DNA from: CAYPXN01 sp964470915
GTDB lineage: Bacteria > UBA10199 > JADFYH01
Direction: 5' to 3'
Length of the DNA stretch: 64,000 nt
Assembly: GCA_964470915.1 (NCBI GenBank)
Contig: CAYYEM010000004.1
Span: forward strand, 1-64,000
The position numbers and the translations under genes are program-made. Below, in pieces: positions 7,507 to 18,000 of the stretch. The notes beneath the pieces are model-generated. The model ran no database searches and was not told the DNA's origin. It worked only from the letters and a program-made list of their open reading frames with translations. Position 1 is the stretch's first letter; each line of letters starts with the position of its first letter.

Positions 7507-7884
7507 ATGAACCCCAATAAGAAATATTTAGATATCGCCCTGGTAGTATTGGCTCTCATTGTATGGGCCTTATTCCATCAGTTACTGAGTTTTGGATGGG
7601 GTTTGTTGAGATTACCGGTATATGAATTTTTACCCGTCAGTGTGCCTGCAATAATTGCTGCTGTATTAGCAATTATTACTTTTGTGATTTTGAAACGAAA
7701 TGAAACGGTGAATGAATTTGGGTTGGAAGTGGTTGTTGAGCTTTCTAAGGTTACATGGCCTACTCGAAAAGAAACAATGCTTTCAACGGGTGTGATTATT
7801 GTGATGGTAGCGATAGCTTCTGTACTGATGTTTGGAATCGATGCTTTATGGGGTACTTTGACGAGTCGCTTCCTGGAGTTTTAA
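7507..7884 (+). CDS. secE: Preprotein translocase subunit SecE
   Basis: An essential small subunit of the SecYEG inner-membrane translocon. The 125-residue protein is the longer three-helix type: two N-terminal membrane segments (about residues 9-28 and 45-62), an amphipathic region, the conserved cytoplasmic SKVTWPTRKE, and a final membrane helix. It starts the secE-nusG-rplKAJL part of the operon and its stop is three bases from the nusG start. Confidence 0.95.
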   Translation: MNPNKKYLDIALVVLALIVWALFHQLLSFGWGLLRLPVYEFLPVSVPAIIAAVLAIITFVILKRNETVNEFGLEVVVELSKVTWPTRKETMLSTGVIIVMVAIASVLMFGIDALWGTLTSRFLEF

Positions 7885-7887
7885 TTT

Positions 7888-8418
7888 ATGTCGCATAATT
7901 GGTATGTCGTTCATACTTATTCAGGGTTTGAGCAAAAGGCTAAATTAGCTTTAGAAGAGAGAATTAAGACTCTTCATATGGAGCCATATTTTGGTGAAGT
8001 GCTTATTCCTTCTGAGAGTGTGGTTGAAATGAAAAAGGGTGTGCGTAAAACGACCACTCGCAAGTTTTTTCCAGGTTATATTTTGGTGAAGATGGAATTG
8101 AATGATCAGACTTGGCATGTGGTAAAAGGCACTCCTAAAATTACAGGTTTTGTGGGTAATAGTACTAATCCTCCAGTGGTTCCTGAAGAAGAGGTTTTAA
8201 GAATTACTCAGCAAATTGATGAAGGTACTTTAAGACCTAAGCCTAAAGTAAGTTTTGAAAAAGGTGAGGCGGTGCGTGTGGTAGATGGCCCTTTTGCAAC
8301 TTTTAGCGGAATGGTTGAAGAGGTAAATGCAGAAAAAGGAAAATTGAAAGTTTTGGTTTCCATTTTTGGTCGTGCAACTCCGGTGGAGTTGGACTTTATT
8401 CAGGTAGAGAAAAGTTAA
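7888..8418 (+). CDS. nusG: Transcription termination/antitermination factor NusG
   Basis: Binds RNA polymerase and links it to Rho or to the ribosomal S10 protein. The 176-residue protein has the N-terminal NGN domain (WYVVHTYSGFEQKAKLAL near the start, FPGYILVKM around residue 62) and a C-terminal KOW domain (FEKGEAVRVVDGPFATFSG). The length is normal and no domain is inserted. It is tightly spaced behind secE. Its usual partners for transcription-translation coupling, rpoB, rpoC and rpsJ, are all encoded in this window. Confidence 0.97.
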   Translation: MSHNWYVVHTYSGFEQKAKLALEERIKTLHMEPYFGEVLIPSESVVEMKKGVRKTTTRKFFPGYILVKMELNDQTWHVVKGTPKITGFVGNSTNPPVVPEEEVLRITQQIDEGTLRPKPKVSFEKGEAVRVVDGPFATFSGMVEEVNAEKGKLKVLVSIFGRATPVELDFIQVEKS

Positions 8419-8421
8419 TAT

Positions 8422-8447
8422 AGAGGCAATTTATGAATTGCCCGTAC
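8422..8447. repeat. Family B palindrome
   Basis: AGAGGCAATTTATGAATTGCCCGTAC is a short inverted repeat (GGCAATT/AATTGCC). Read on the other strand it matches the GTA(C/G)GGGC...GCC(T/C)CTA pattern of copies elsewhere. It lies between nusG and rplK. Confidence 0.55.
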
Positions 8448-8463
8448 GACAGAGAGAATTAAC

Positions 8464-8886
8464 ATGGCAAAAAAAGTAGTTACACAAATTAAATTACAAT
8501 GTCCTGCTGGGCAGGCTAATCCTGCTCCTCCTGTTGGACCAGCTTTGGGTCAACATGGTGTAAATATCATGGAGTTTTGTAAGCAGTTTAATGCGGCAAC
8601 ACAGAAACAAGCAGGTTTGATCATTCCTTGTATAGTAACTGTATATGCAGATCGCTCTATTTCTATTACTTATAAAACACCTCCTGCTTCGGTGCTTTTA
8701 ATGAAAGCAGCTAAAGTTCAAAAAGGTTCTGGTGTTCCGAACAAAGAAAAAGTAGGGAAGGTAACCCGTGCCCAGGTGGAAGAAATTGCCAAACAAAAAA
8801 TGGTAGATTTGAATGCCAAGGATTTTGACGGCGCAATGAAAACCATTATGGGAACCGCCCGCAGTATGGGAATAGATGTTATTTAG
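8464..8886 (+). CDS. rplK: 50S ribosomal protein L11
   Basis: Forms the GTPase-associated centre with 23S rRNA helices 43-44 and is the thiostrepton and stringent-factor site. The 140-residue protein has the proline-rich N-domain signature NPAPPVGPALGQHGVNIMEF and the RNA-binding C-domain with GTARSMGI. The length is standard. It is followed 18 bases later by rplA, the classic L11-L1 pair, where L1 usually represses its own mRNA. Confidence 0.97.
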   Translation: MAKKVVTQIKLQCPAGQANPAPPVGPALGQHGVNIMEFCKQFNAATQKQAGLIIPCIVTVYADRSISITYKTPPASVLLMKAAKVQKGSGVPNKEKVGKVTRAQVEEIAKQKMVDLNAKDFDGAMKTIMGTARSMGIDVI

Positions 8887-8904
8887 TGTTTTTGGAGAAT
8901 TTTT

Positions 8905-9597
8905 ATGTCAGGTAAAAAATACAAACAGGCTTCCGAAGGACTTATTCAAGATAAGAAATATACTTTGAGTGAAGCTTGTCAATTATTAGCAAAACATCAA
9001 ACCGCAAAGTTCGATGAAACAATTGATGTGGCGATTCGCTTGGGGGTAGACCCAAAACAATCCGATCAAGTCGTGCGAGGAGCTGTTTCTTTGCCCCATG
9101 GTTTAGGAAAAACTGTAAAGATTTTAGTTTTCGCAAAAGGTGACAAGGAAAAGGAAGCTCTGGCTGCCGGTGCTGATTATGTTGGATCTGATGAATTGAT
9201 TGAAAAAATCAACGGTGGTTGGATGGATTTTGATAAAGTGATTGCAACTCCCGACATGATGGGGCAGGTGAGTAAAATTGGTAAAGTGTTGGGCCCACGT
9301 GGTTTGATGCCTAACCCTAAAGTAGGAACTGTTACTTTTGATTTAACTAAAGCTATTCAAGAAAACAAAGCTGGAAAAGTAGAATTTAGAACAGAGAAAG
9401 CTGGTATTGTTCAGACAGCAGTTGGAAAGCTTTCTTTTGGTGCCGAAAAAATTAGAGATAATATTCAAGCTCTTGTGGACGATGTAGTGAGATTAAAGCC
9501 CTCAGCCGCAAAAGGGACTTACTTAAGATCAATTACTATTTCTGCCACAATGGGGCCTGGCATTAAGGTGGACCCTGCATCTGTGCATGCAGCTTAA
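8905..9597 (+). CDS. rplA: 50S ribosomal protein L1
   Basis: Builds the mobile L1 stalk next to the E site and usually also acts as a translational repressor of the L11 operon. The 230 residues are normal. The characteristic GKVLGPRGLMPNPKVGTV loop lies near residue 130, and the two-domain pattern is complete. It stands between rplK and rplJ with no terminator in between. Confidence 0.97.
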   Translation: MSGKKYKQASEGLIQDKKYTLSEACQLLAKHQTAKFDETIDVAIRLGVDPKQSDQVVRGAVSLPHGLGKTVKILVFAKGDKEKEALAAGADYVGSDELIEKINGGWMDFDKVIATPDMMGQVSKIGKVLGPRGLMPNPKVGTVTFDLTKAIQENKAGKVEFRTEKAGIVQTAVGKLSFGAEKIRDNIQALVDDVVRLKPSAAKGTYLRSITISATMGPGIKVDPASVHAA

Positions 9598-9611
9598 AAA
9601 AGGAAAGAGCC

Positions 9612-10130
9612 GTGAAACTCGCAGAAAAACAACAGGCAGTTCAAGAACTGTCAGAAAAATTTAAAAAAGCAGAGCTTACCATTTTAGCAGATTATCGAGG
9701 TATGAATGTGGGGCAGGTTACGCAATTGCGTCGCTCTCTTCGTGAGGCTAAAGCCCAGATGAAGGTAGTGAAAAACACCCTTGCTCAAAGAGCTGTGGAA
9801 GGTACTGCAAAGGATGCTTTGAAAGAATATTTCAAAGGTACCATCGCTGTTATTACCACAGAAACTGATCCAGTAGGGCCTGCGAAAGCGCTTACAAAGT
9901 TTGTGAAAGATGTTGAGCACTTAAAGCTTAAAGTAGGGTTTTTGTCAGGTAAAGTGATTAGCTTGCAAGAAATTGAAAGCTTATCAAAGTTGCCGAGCCG
10001 TGAAGAAATGATTGCAAAATTAATGGGTTCGATGCAAGCACCTGCTCAGAATTTAGTAAATGTAATGTCCGCTCTTCCCAGAAAGCTTGCTTATGTGTTA
10101 GCGGCGATTCGGGATAAAAAACAACAATAG
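9612..10130 (+). CDS. rplJ: 50S ribosomal protein L10
   Basis: Anchors the L7/L12 dimers to the ribosomal stalk base. The 172-residue protein has the typical N-terminal rRNA-binding domain (LADYRGMNVGQVTQLRRSLREA) and a C-terminal helix for L12 binding. It begins with GTG after an AGGAAAG site. A stem-loop with a T-run follows the gene before rplL, a place where partial termination or RNA processing can tune the L10:L12 ratio. Confidence 0.96.
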   Translation: MKLAEKQQAVQELSEKFKKAELTILADYRGMNVGQVTQLRRSLREAKAQMKVVKNTLAQRAVEGTAKDALKEYFKGTIAVITTETDPVGPAKALTKFVKDVEHLKLKVGFLSGKVISLQEIESLSKLPSREEMIAKLMGSMQAPAQNLVNVMSALPRKLAYVLAAIRDKKQQ

Positions 10131-10141
10131 TTTTCAATGCA

Positions 10142-10180
10142 AAATGGGTCATACATTTTTCATGACCCATTTATTTTTTT
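10142..10180 (+). terminator. Hairpin with T-run between rplJ and rplL
   Basis: AAATGGGTCAT and ATGACCCATTT form a perfect 11-bp stem around a 9-base loop and are followed by ATTTTTTTT, then directly by the AGGAGG site of rplL. It looks like an intrinsic terminator but lies inside the operon, so it probably acts as an attenuator or 3'-end stabiliser. Confidence 0.75.
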
Positions 10181-10192
10181 AGGAGGCAATTT

Positions 10193-10579
10193 ATGGCAAT
10201 CGTAACTCAAGAAGATATTCTTGAAACCGTCGAAAGTATGACCTTGTTGCAAGTCGCTGACTTGGTTAAGAAGTTCGAGGAAAAATTCGGTGTATCTGCT
10301 GCAGCTCCCGTTGCAGTAGCCGCAGCGGGTGGTGCTGGAGCAGGTGCTGCTGCCGCCGCTGAAGAAAAGACTGAATTTACCGTCGTTTTAGCTTCTGCAG
10401 GTGATAACAAGATTAACGTCATTAAGGAAGTAAGAGCTGTTACAGGTCTTGGCTTGAAAGAAGCAAAAGATCTTGTTGAAGGTGCTCCCAAGACCTTAAA
10501 AGAAGGCGTCAACAAGGAAGAAGCTGATAAAATTAAGGCCCAGGTTGAAAAGGCCGGCGCTAAAGTTGAAATCAAGTAG
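10193..10579 (+). CDS. rplL: 50S ribosomal protein L7/L12
   Basis: The multicopy stalk protein that recruits translational GTPases. The 128 residues include an N-terminal dimerisation helix, an Ala/Gly-rich hinge (about residues 38-58) and a C-terminal domain with VRAVTGLGLKEAKDLVEGAP. It has the strongest ribosome site in this part of the operon (AGGAGG), which fits the need for four to six copies per ribosome. Hairpins with T-runs lie on both sides of it. Confidence 0.98.
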   Translation: MAIVTQEDILETVESMTLLQVADLVKKFEEKFGVSAAAPVAVAAAGGAGAGAAAAAEEKTEFTVVLASAGDNKINVIKEVRAVTGLGLKEAKDLVEGAPKTLKEGVNKEEADKIKAQVEKAGAKVEIK

Positions 10580-10620
10580 TTTTTGACGCTTAGTTTTTCT
10601 TCCACAAAAATTTAACAAAA

Positions 10621-10660
10621 CCTTGAAGATATTCGTGTATCTTCAAGGGCATTTGTTTTT
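10621..10660 (+). terminator. Hairpin with T-run between rplL and rpoB
   Basis: CCTTGAAGATA and TATCTTCAAGG form a perfect 11-bp stem with a 6-base loop, followed by GCATTTGTTTTT. It lies where attenuation between L12 and RNA polymerase subunits is known in other bacteria. It also argues against an rpoB start upstream of 10689. Confidence 0.75.
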
Positions 10661-10688
10661 AATGGTTCGGATAACGGAGTATAGCCTT

Positions 10689-13600
10689 ATGTCTGGAATT
10701 GCCCTTGCCCAGCGCTTAAGACGCAATTTTGCACGTATTAAGAATATTATTGAGATTCCAAATCTCATAGAAATCCAAAGATACTCCTACGAAAAATTTC
10801 TGCAGATTCATACTCCTCCTGAAGAGAGAGAAGATACGGGTTTGCAGGGAGTTTTTAAAAGTGTATTTCCCATCCGCGATTTTAACCAAACTGCTTCTCT
10901 TGAGTTTGTAAGCTATCATTTTGAGAAGCCTAATTACGATGTGAATGAATGTCGTGAAAGAGGAATGACTTATGCGGCTCCTCTTAAGGTTATTGTTCGT
11001 TTAGTGGTGTGGGATGTAGATGAAGAGACTCAAACTCGTTCTATTCGTGACGTAAAAGAGCAGGAAGTTTATTTCGGTGAAATTCCTCTCATGACAGATA
11101 CGGGAACTTTTATAGTCAACGGGACAGAGCGCGTAGTTGTGTCTCAGTTACATCGTTCTCCAGGTGTTTTCTTTGAACATGACAAAGGTAAAACCCATTC
11201 ATCCGGCAAATTACTTTTTTCTGCCCGCATGATTCCTTATCGTGGATCATGGCTCGATTTTGAATTTGACCCCAAAGATTTATTGTTTGTTCGTATTGAT
11301 CGTCGTCGCAAAATGCCTGGTACTGTTTTGATTAAGGCTTTAGGTTTGAATGACGAACAGATTGTAAATTTTTTCTATCTCTCTGAGAAAATTACTTACG
11401 ATGCTAAAGGAATATATAAGGCCATTGTTCCTGAAATATTGCTTTATCAACGTGCAGCTCGGGATGTGAAGAATCCTAAAACAGATGAAGTGTTGGTGAA
11501 GAAGGGCCGCAAGTTTACCCGTCAGTCACTTGAAAAATTGAATGCAGCCAAGCTAACTGAGATTCCTGTAGAGCTCGAAGAAATTTTGGGCAGAGCTTCA
11601 GCTCATGATGTGGTGGATCGTGAAACAGGCGAAATTATTTTGGAATGCAATGAAGTTTTAACTGAAGAGAAGTGGGATGAGATTAAGAAAAGAAAAGTAG
11701 ATTCAATCGATCTGTTATTTATTGATAATTTGAATGTGGGTCCCTACATTCGTAATACTCTCATTTCAGATAAAGTGAAATCTCAAGCTGAAGCAATTGC
11801 TGAAATTTATAAACGACTACGTCCAGGTGATCCCTCTACACCTGAGGCAGCTCAAGCTTTTTTTGAAAATCTTTTCTTTAATCCTGAACGCTATGATCTT
11901 TCAAAAGTTGGGCGTTTAAAGATTAATCATAAGTTTAATTATGATGTGCCTTTAGAAATTACTACTCTGCGCAAAGAAGATATTCTTGATACGATCCGCT
12001 ATTTGGTTCGCTTGAAAGATGGTGAAGGTCAAGTGGATGATATCGATCATTTAGGAAATCGTCGCGTCAGAGCGGTGGGTGAACTCTTAGAAAATCAGTT
12101 TCGTATTGGCTTAGTGAGAATGGAACGAGCCATTAAGGAAAGAATGAGTCTTCAAGAAATTGAAACTCTGATGCCTTATGATCTCATTAATCCAAAACCA
12201 GTTTCTGCGGTTGTGAAAGAGTTTTTTGGATCTAGTCAGCTTTCTCAATTCATGGATCAAACGAATCCATTGTCAGAAGTGACTCACAAGCGACGTCTTT
12301 CAGCTTTAGGACCGGGAGGTCTTACTCGCGAACGTGCTGGTTTCGAAGTGCGTGACGTACATGCAACTCACTATGGTCGTATTTGTCCGATTGAAACGCC
12401 TGAAGGTCCGAATATTGGTTTGATTGCATCGCTATCCACTTATGCTCGTGTGAATGAGTTTGGTTTTATTGAAACACCTTATCGCCGAGTTAAAGAAGGA
12501 CGAGTCACAGAAGAAGTAGTTTATTGTTCAGCCTTAGATGAAGAAGGCTATATTATTGCTCAAGCAAACGCTGCCTTAGATGTAAAAGGCAACTTCACTA
12601 ATGAGCTTGTATCTTGTCGTAAAAACGGTGAATTTGTTAATGCTAAACCAGAAGACATTAGTTTGATGGACGTTTCTCCCAATCAGCTAGTATCTATTGC
12701 TGCTTCTTTGATTCCTTTCCTTGAACATGACGACGCTAACCGTGCATTGATGGGTTCTAACATGCAACGTCAAGCCGTTCCTTTGTTACGTGCGGACGCC
12801 CCTGTTGTTGGAACTGGTATTGAAGGTAAAGTAGCGCAAGATTCAGGCGTGACGGTAGTAGCCAAGCGAGATGGTGTGGTCGAAAGTGTAGATGCGACTC
12901 GATTGGTGGTAAAAGCGGATAAGGTTTCTAAAAAAGATGTGGGTTCTGAAGTCGATATCTACAATCTGATTAAGTATCGCCGCTCCAACCAAAATACTTG
13001 TGTGAATCAAAAGCCTATTGTGAAAGTGGGAGATAAAGTCAGAAAAGGTGATGTGTTGGCAGATGGTCCTTCCACTGAAAGAGGNNNNNNNNNNNNNNNN
13101 NNNNNNNNNNNNNNNNNNNNNNNNNNNNNNNNNNNNNNNNNNNNNNNNNNNNNNNNNNNNNNNNNNNNNNNNNNNNNNNNNNNNGAGATAAAGTCAGAAA
13201 AGGTGATGTGTTGGCAGATGGTCCTTCCACTGAAAGAGGAGAGTTAGCTTTAGGGCAAAACGTAGTTGTCGCCTTTATGCCTTGGGGTGGATATAATTTC
13301 GAAGACTCAATTTTAATTTCTGAACGCCTCATTCGGGATGATATTTTCACCTCGATTCATATTGAAGAATTCGAATGTGTTGCTCGAGATACCAAGCTTG
13401 GAAAAGAAGAAATTACGCGTGATATTCCAAATGTGGGTGAAGAAGCCCTGAAAGATTTGGACGAATCCGGTATGATTCGTATTGGAGCTGAAGTAAATCC
13501 CGGTGATATTCTTGTAGGTAAGATCACTCCAAAAGGTGAAACTCAACTTTCTCCTGAAGAAAAATTACTACGTGCAATTTTCGGTGAAAAAGCAGGAGAT

Positions 13601-14950
13601 GTGAAGGATACTTCGCTTCGAGTTCCTCCTGGAGTTTCGGGTACTATTATTGATGCCCAAGTTTTTTCACGAGAAGGCGCAGAGCTGGATGATCGCGCGA
13701 AAGATATTCAGGATAAAGAAACTGGTAAGCTTTTTAAAGACTTACAAGACGAAATTAAAATTATCCATGAATCAGCTGCAAAAAAATTAAAGCCCTTCCT
13801 TTTAGGTAAAGTGTCCACCAGTAAAGTGGCAGATGATAAAACAGAAGAAGTTTATCTCCAAAAAGGGAAAAACATCACTGAAGGTGTATTGTCTAAAATC
13901 CCCATGGAAAAATGGTCTGAAATTACAGTTTCTGGTGGAGAAGACTTTGAAACTGAAATGCAGGAAATTTTGGATGCCATGGAAGAACAAGTTGATTTTG
14001 TGAAAATGGTTTATGACCAGAAGGTAAACAAAATCAGAAAAGGTGATGAGTTGCCTCCAGGTGTCATTAAGATGGTTAAAGTTTACGTGGCCATCAAAAG
14101 AAAACTTTCCGTGGGAGATAAAATGGCAGGACGCCATGGAAACAAAGGGGTTATCTCTCGAGCACTACCTCCAGAAGATATGCCTTATATGGAAGATGGT
14201 TCTTCAGTGGATATTGTGCTCAATCCTTTGGGTGTTCCTTCTCGTATGAACGTAGGACAAATTCTTGAAATCCATTTGGGCTGGGCAGGAAAAGGTCTCG
14301 GTCAAAAAATTCAAGAAATGATGGATGCTCAATTTGATAAAGACAACATTCGTGCCTTTTTGAAAAAGGTTTATTCTTCTAAAGATGTGCACGCTATTTT
14401 AGATGAATTGAATGAGAAAGAATTGAAATCTCTCGCAAACGATTTGAAGAGTGGCGTTTATATGGCTACTCCTGTTTTTGATGGTGGTAAGGAAGAAGAA
14501 ATCAAGAACATGCTTGATTTGGGTGGTTTGCCTAAAAGTGGCCAGGCCATCTTGTTTGATGGAAAAACAGGAGAAGCATTTGATAAGCCCGTAACGGTAG
14601 GGGTGATGTACATGTTGAAATTACATCACTTGGTTGACGATAAAATTCATGCTCGAAGTATTGGACCTTATTCTCTCGTTACTCAGCAGCCTCTGGGTGG
14701 TAAAGCTCAATTCGGAGGACAAAGACTCGGAGAAATGGAAGTCTGGGCGATGGAAGCTTATGGCGCTGCTTATTCCTTGCAAGAGTTCTTAACAGTGAAG
14801 TCAGATGACGTTATTGGCCGAACCCGAATGTATGAGGCTATTGTAAAGGGTAGCAATACTCTAGAACCTGGAATACCGGAGTCTTTCAATGTTTTGGTGA
14901 AAGAACTCCAAAGTTTGGCTCTTAATGTTGAGTTAGTAGAAAATAAATAG
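10689..14950 (+). CDS. rpoB: RNA polymerase beta subunit (interrupted by an assembly gap)
   Basis: The catalytic beta subunit of RNA polymerase. The start is placed at the ATG with GGAG eight bases upstream; a longer frame from 10623 would start inside a terminator hairpin. 100 N interrupt the gene, but the 55 bases on each side are identical. Removing the N run and one copy restores one frame of 1368 residues, a normal beta length. The rifampicin pocket is wild type in key places (GSSQLSQFMDQTNPLSE, then HKRRLSALGPGG), with Thr where E. coli has Asn518. The C-terminal end contains the conserved KSDDVIGRTRMYEAIVKG. rpoC follows 64 bases later. Confidence 0.96.
13030..13239. other. Assembly gap flanked by 55-base duplicates
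   Basis: Bases 13030-13084 and 13185-13239 are identical and flank exactly 100 N. This is what a scaffolder leaves when two contigs overlap by one k-mer but are not merged. The true sequence is almost certainly continuous through a single copy. Confidence 0.93.
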
Positions 14951-14960
14951 ATTATCTTTT

Positions 14961-14988
14961 GTAGGGACGCAAAAAAATGCGTCTCTAT
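14961..14988. repeat. Family B palindrome
   Basis: GTAGGGACGCA and TGCGTCTCTAT pair around an A-rich loop between rpoB and rpoC. It resembles the GTAGGGGCGCA...TGCGCCC units at 50902 and 62511. Confidence 0.6.
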
Positions 14989-15014
14989 AAAAAACTATAG
15001 TAAGGAGAATCCCC

Positions 15015-18000
15015 TTGGATATCCAAGCCTTTTTCGAAAAACCTAAAGATCCACTTATGTTTTCAGGAATTAAAATTTCTCTTTGTTCTCCTGAAATGAT
15101 TCGTAGTTGGTCTCATGGGGAAGTTAAGAAACCGGAAACCATTAACTACCGAACCTTCAAACCTGAACGCGACGGTTTATTTTGCGCGAAGATTTTTGGC
15201 CCTGTAAAAGACTACGAATGTAATTGCGGAAAATATAAACGCATGAAGCATCGCGGGATTGTCTGCGAAAAATGCGGTGTAGAAGTTATTCAATCCAAAG
15301 TACGACGTGAAAGAATGGGGCATATTAATTTAGCCACTCCCGTCGCTCATATTTGGTTTTTGAAAAGCTTACCTTCTCGAATTGGAACAGTGCTCGATGT
15401 CACTCTGCGTGATCTTGAAAAAGTTCTTTATTGTGAAGCTTATATTGTCACTGATCCTGGCACTTCAAAATTGAGCGAGGGAGAAATTCTTTCCGAAGAA
15501 AAATTTCAAAAAGCCCGCGAAGAATTTCCTGGTGGTTTTATTGCGAAGATGGGTGGCGATGCTGTTTTGGAAATGCTCAAGAAAATTGATTTGGATGAGT
15601 TGACCAAAAAGTTACGTAAGGAAATGGATAAAACTTCTTCAGAAACTGTGAAGAAAAAATTGGCAAAACGTTTAAAAGTTTTGGAAGCATTGCGTGACTC
15701 AGGAAATCGCCCAGAATGGATGATGCTTGAAGTAATTCCTGTGATTCCACCTGATTTGCGTCCTTTGGTGCCTTTAGAAGGTGGACGTTTTGCAACCAGT
15801 GATCTAAATGATTTGTATCGTCGTGTTATCAATCGAAATAATCGTTTAAAAAGACTCCAAGAATTAAATGCTCCCGAAATCATTATTCGTAACGAAAAAC
15901 GAATGTTGCAAGAATCAGTGGATGCTCTTTTTGATAACGGTCGACGTGGCAAAGTCTTTACAGGACCTAATCGTAGACCCCTTCGCTCTTTGTCCGATAT
16001 GATTAAGGGTAAGCAAGGTCGTTTCCGACAAAATCTTCTTGGAAAACGCGTCGATTATTCAGGCCGTTCTGTTATTGTTGTGGGCCCAGAGCTTAAGCTG
16101 CATCAATGCGGATTGCCTAAGTTAATGGCTTTAGAATTGTTCCGTCCTTTTATTTACAATAAACTTGAAGAACGTGGTTATGTTTCTACCATCAAAAGTG
16201 CAAAAAAGATGGTAGAAAAACAGAAGCCCGAAGTATGGGATGTGCTCGAAGAAGTCATTAAAGAACATCCTATTCTTTTAAACCGAGCACCCACGCTTCA
16301 CCGCCTTGGTATTCAAGCTTTTGAACCATTATTGATCGAAGGTAAAGCCATACAGCTTCATCCGCTGGTCTGCGCTGCTTTCAATGCGGACTTTGACGGA
16401 GATCAAATGGCGGTTCACGTTCCACTTTCAATCGAAGCACAAATTGAAGCACGTGTTTTGATGATGAGTACTAATAATATTTTATCTCCCGCAAACGGTA
16501 AGCCAATTATTGTTCCCACTCAGGATATGGTTTTGGGTCTTTATTACATGACTCGTGAAAAAGTGTTTGCAAAGGGAGAAAATAAAATTTTCTCAAGTCC
16601 GGAAGAAGTTCGAATTGCCTATGACACATCTGAAGTAGAGCTTCATGCACGTGTGAAAGTTCGTATGAATGGTCAACTGCTTGAAACAACAGTAGGGCGT
16701 GTATTGCTCAATGAAATTATACCAAAAGCAATTCCTTTTAAATCCATCAATAAAGTAATGGATAAAAAAGCAATCGCTGAATTGATTGATACGGTTTACC
16801 GCCAATGCGGCAATAAAGAAACAGTGCTCTTGGCCGACCGTATGAAAAATCTAGGTTTCCACTTTTCAAGTAAAGCCGGCATTTCAATTTGTATTGATGA
16901 CATGAAGATTCCTACTGTGAAGGAAAAGAACTTAAATGAAGCTTATGCCGAAGTAAAAGAAGTAGAAGATCAGTACGTTGAAGGTTTGATCACAGACGGT
17001 GAACGATACAATAAAATTGTAGATATTTGGGCTCAGACTACAGAAAATATTTCTGCTGAAATGGTGAAAGAACTCAGTGTGGATACCATTCAGGACGATC
17101 AAGGTAATTCCAAAACCATGCCTTCGTTTAACTCAATCTATATCATGGCAGATTCTGGTGCGAGAGGTTCTACTCAGCAAATGCGTCAGCTCGCAGGTAT
17201 GCGCGGTTTGATGGCTAAACCTTCTGGCGAAATTATTGAAACTCCTATTACAGCTAATTTCCGTGAAGGTTTGACCGTGTTGCAGTATTTTATTTCAACT
17301 CACGGTGCTCGCAAAGGATTGGCTGACACTGCTTTGAAAACCGCAAACTCAGGTTACTTGACTCGTCGTTTGGTGGACGTGGCTCAAGATGTGGTGGTGT
17401 CTGAAATTGATTGTGGAACAATTGATGGTATCGACATTACTCCACTTGTGGAAGGTGGAGAAGTGATTGAACCTTTAGGAGATCGTATTCTAGGTCGAGT
17501 GGCTGTGGATGATATTGTTGATCCGATTACTCAACAAGTTCTAGTGCAAGCTGGGGATGAAATTGACGAAAGTAAAGTTTCTATCATCGAAGAAGCTGGA
17601 ATTGAAAAAATTAAAATTCGTTCAGGAATGACTTGTCAGGCGGGTCGTGGCATTTGTGTAAAATGTTATGGACGTGATTTGGCTCGTGGAAAAATGGTGA
17701 ATCTTGGAGAAGCTGTGGGAGTTATTGCAGCTCAGTCCATTGGTGAGCCTGGAACTCAGTTAACCATGAGAACCTTCCACGTCGGAGGCGCAGCTTCTAG
17801 ACGTGCGGAACAATCAACATTAGAAAATCGTAATGAAGGAACCGTAAACTTTATTAATGTTGTAAAAGTTCAAAATAAAGAAGGTAGTTTTACGGTTATG
17901 AATCGTCATGGTGAAATTGCAATAGTAGATGATTCAGGTCGTGAGCGTGAACGATATAAGATGAACTATGGTGCTAAGCTTTTGGTGAAAGAAGGAAGCA

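Noticed and set aside
10207..10605. 132-codon antisense frame over rplL
   Set aside because: It is a shadow of the Ala-rich rplL coding strand with no ribosome site.
10623..10688. Longer rpoB N-terminus starting at 10623
   Set aside because: The extra codons begin inside a perfect terminator hairpin. The ATG at 10689 has a GGAG site and gives the usual N-terminus.
13208..14950. A second, separate rpoB-like gene after the N gap
   Set aside because: It is the C-terminal part of the same gene. The frame joins once the 155 artefact bases are removed.
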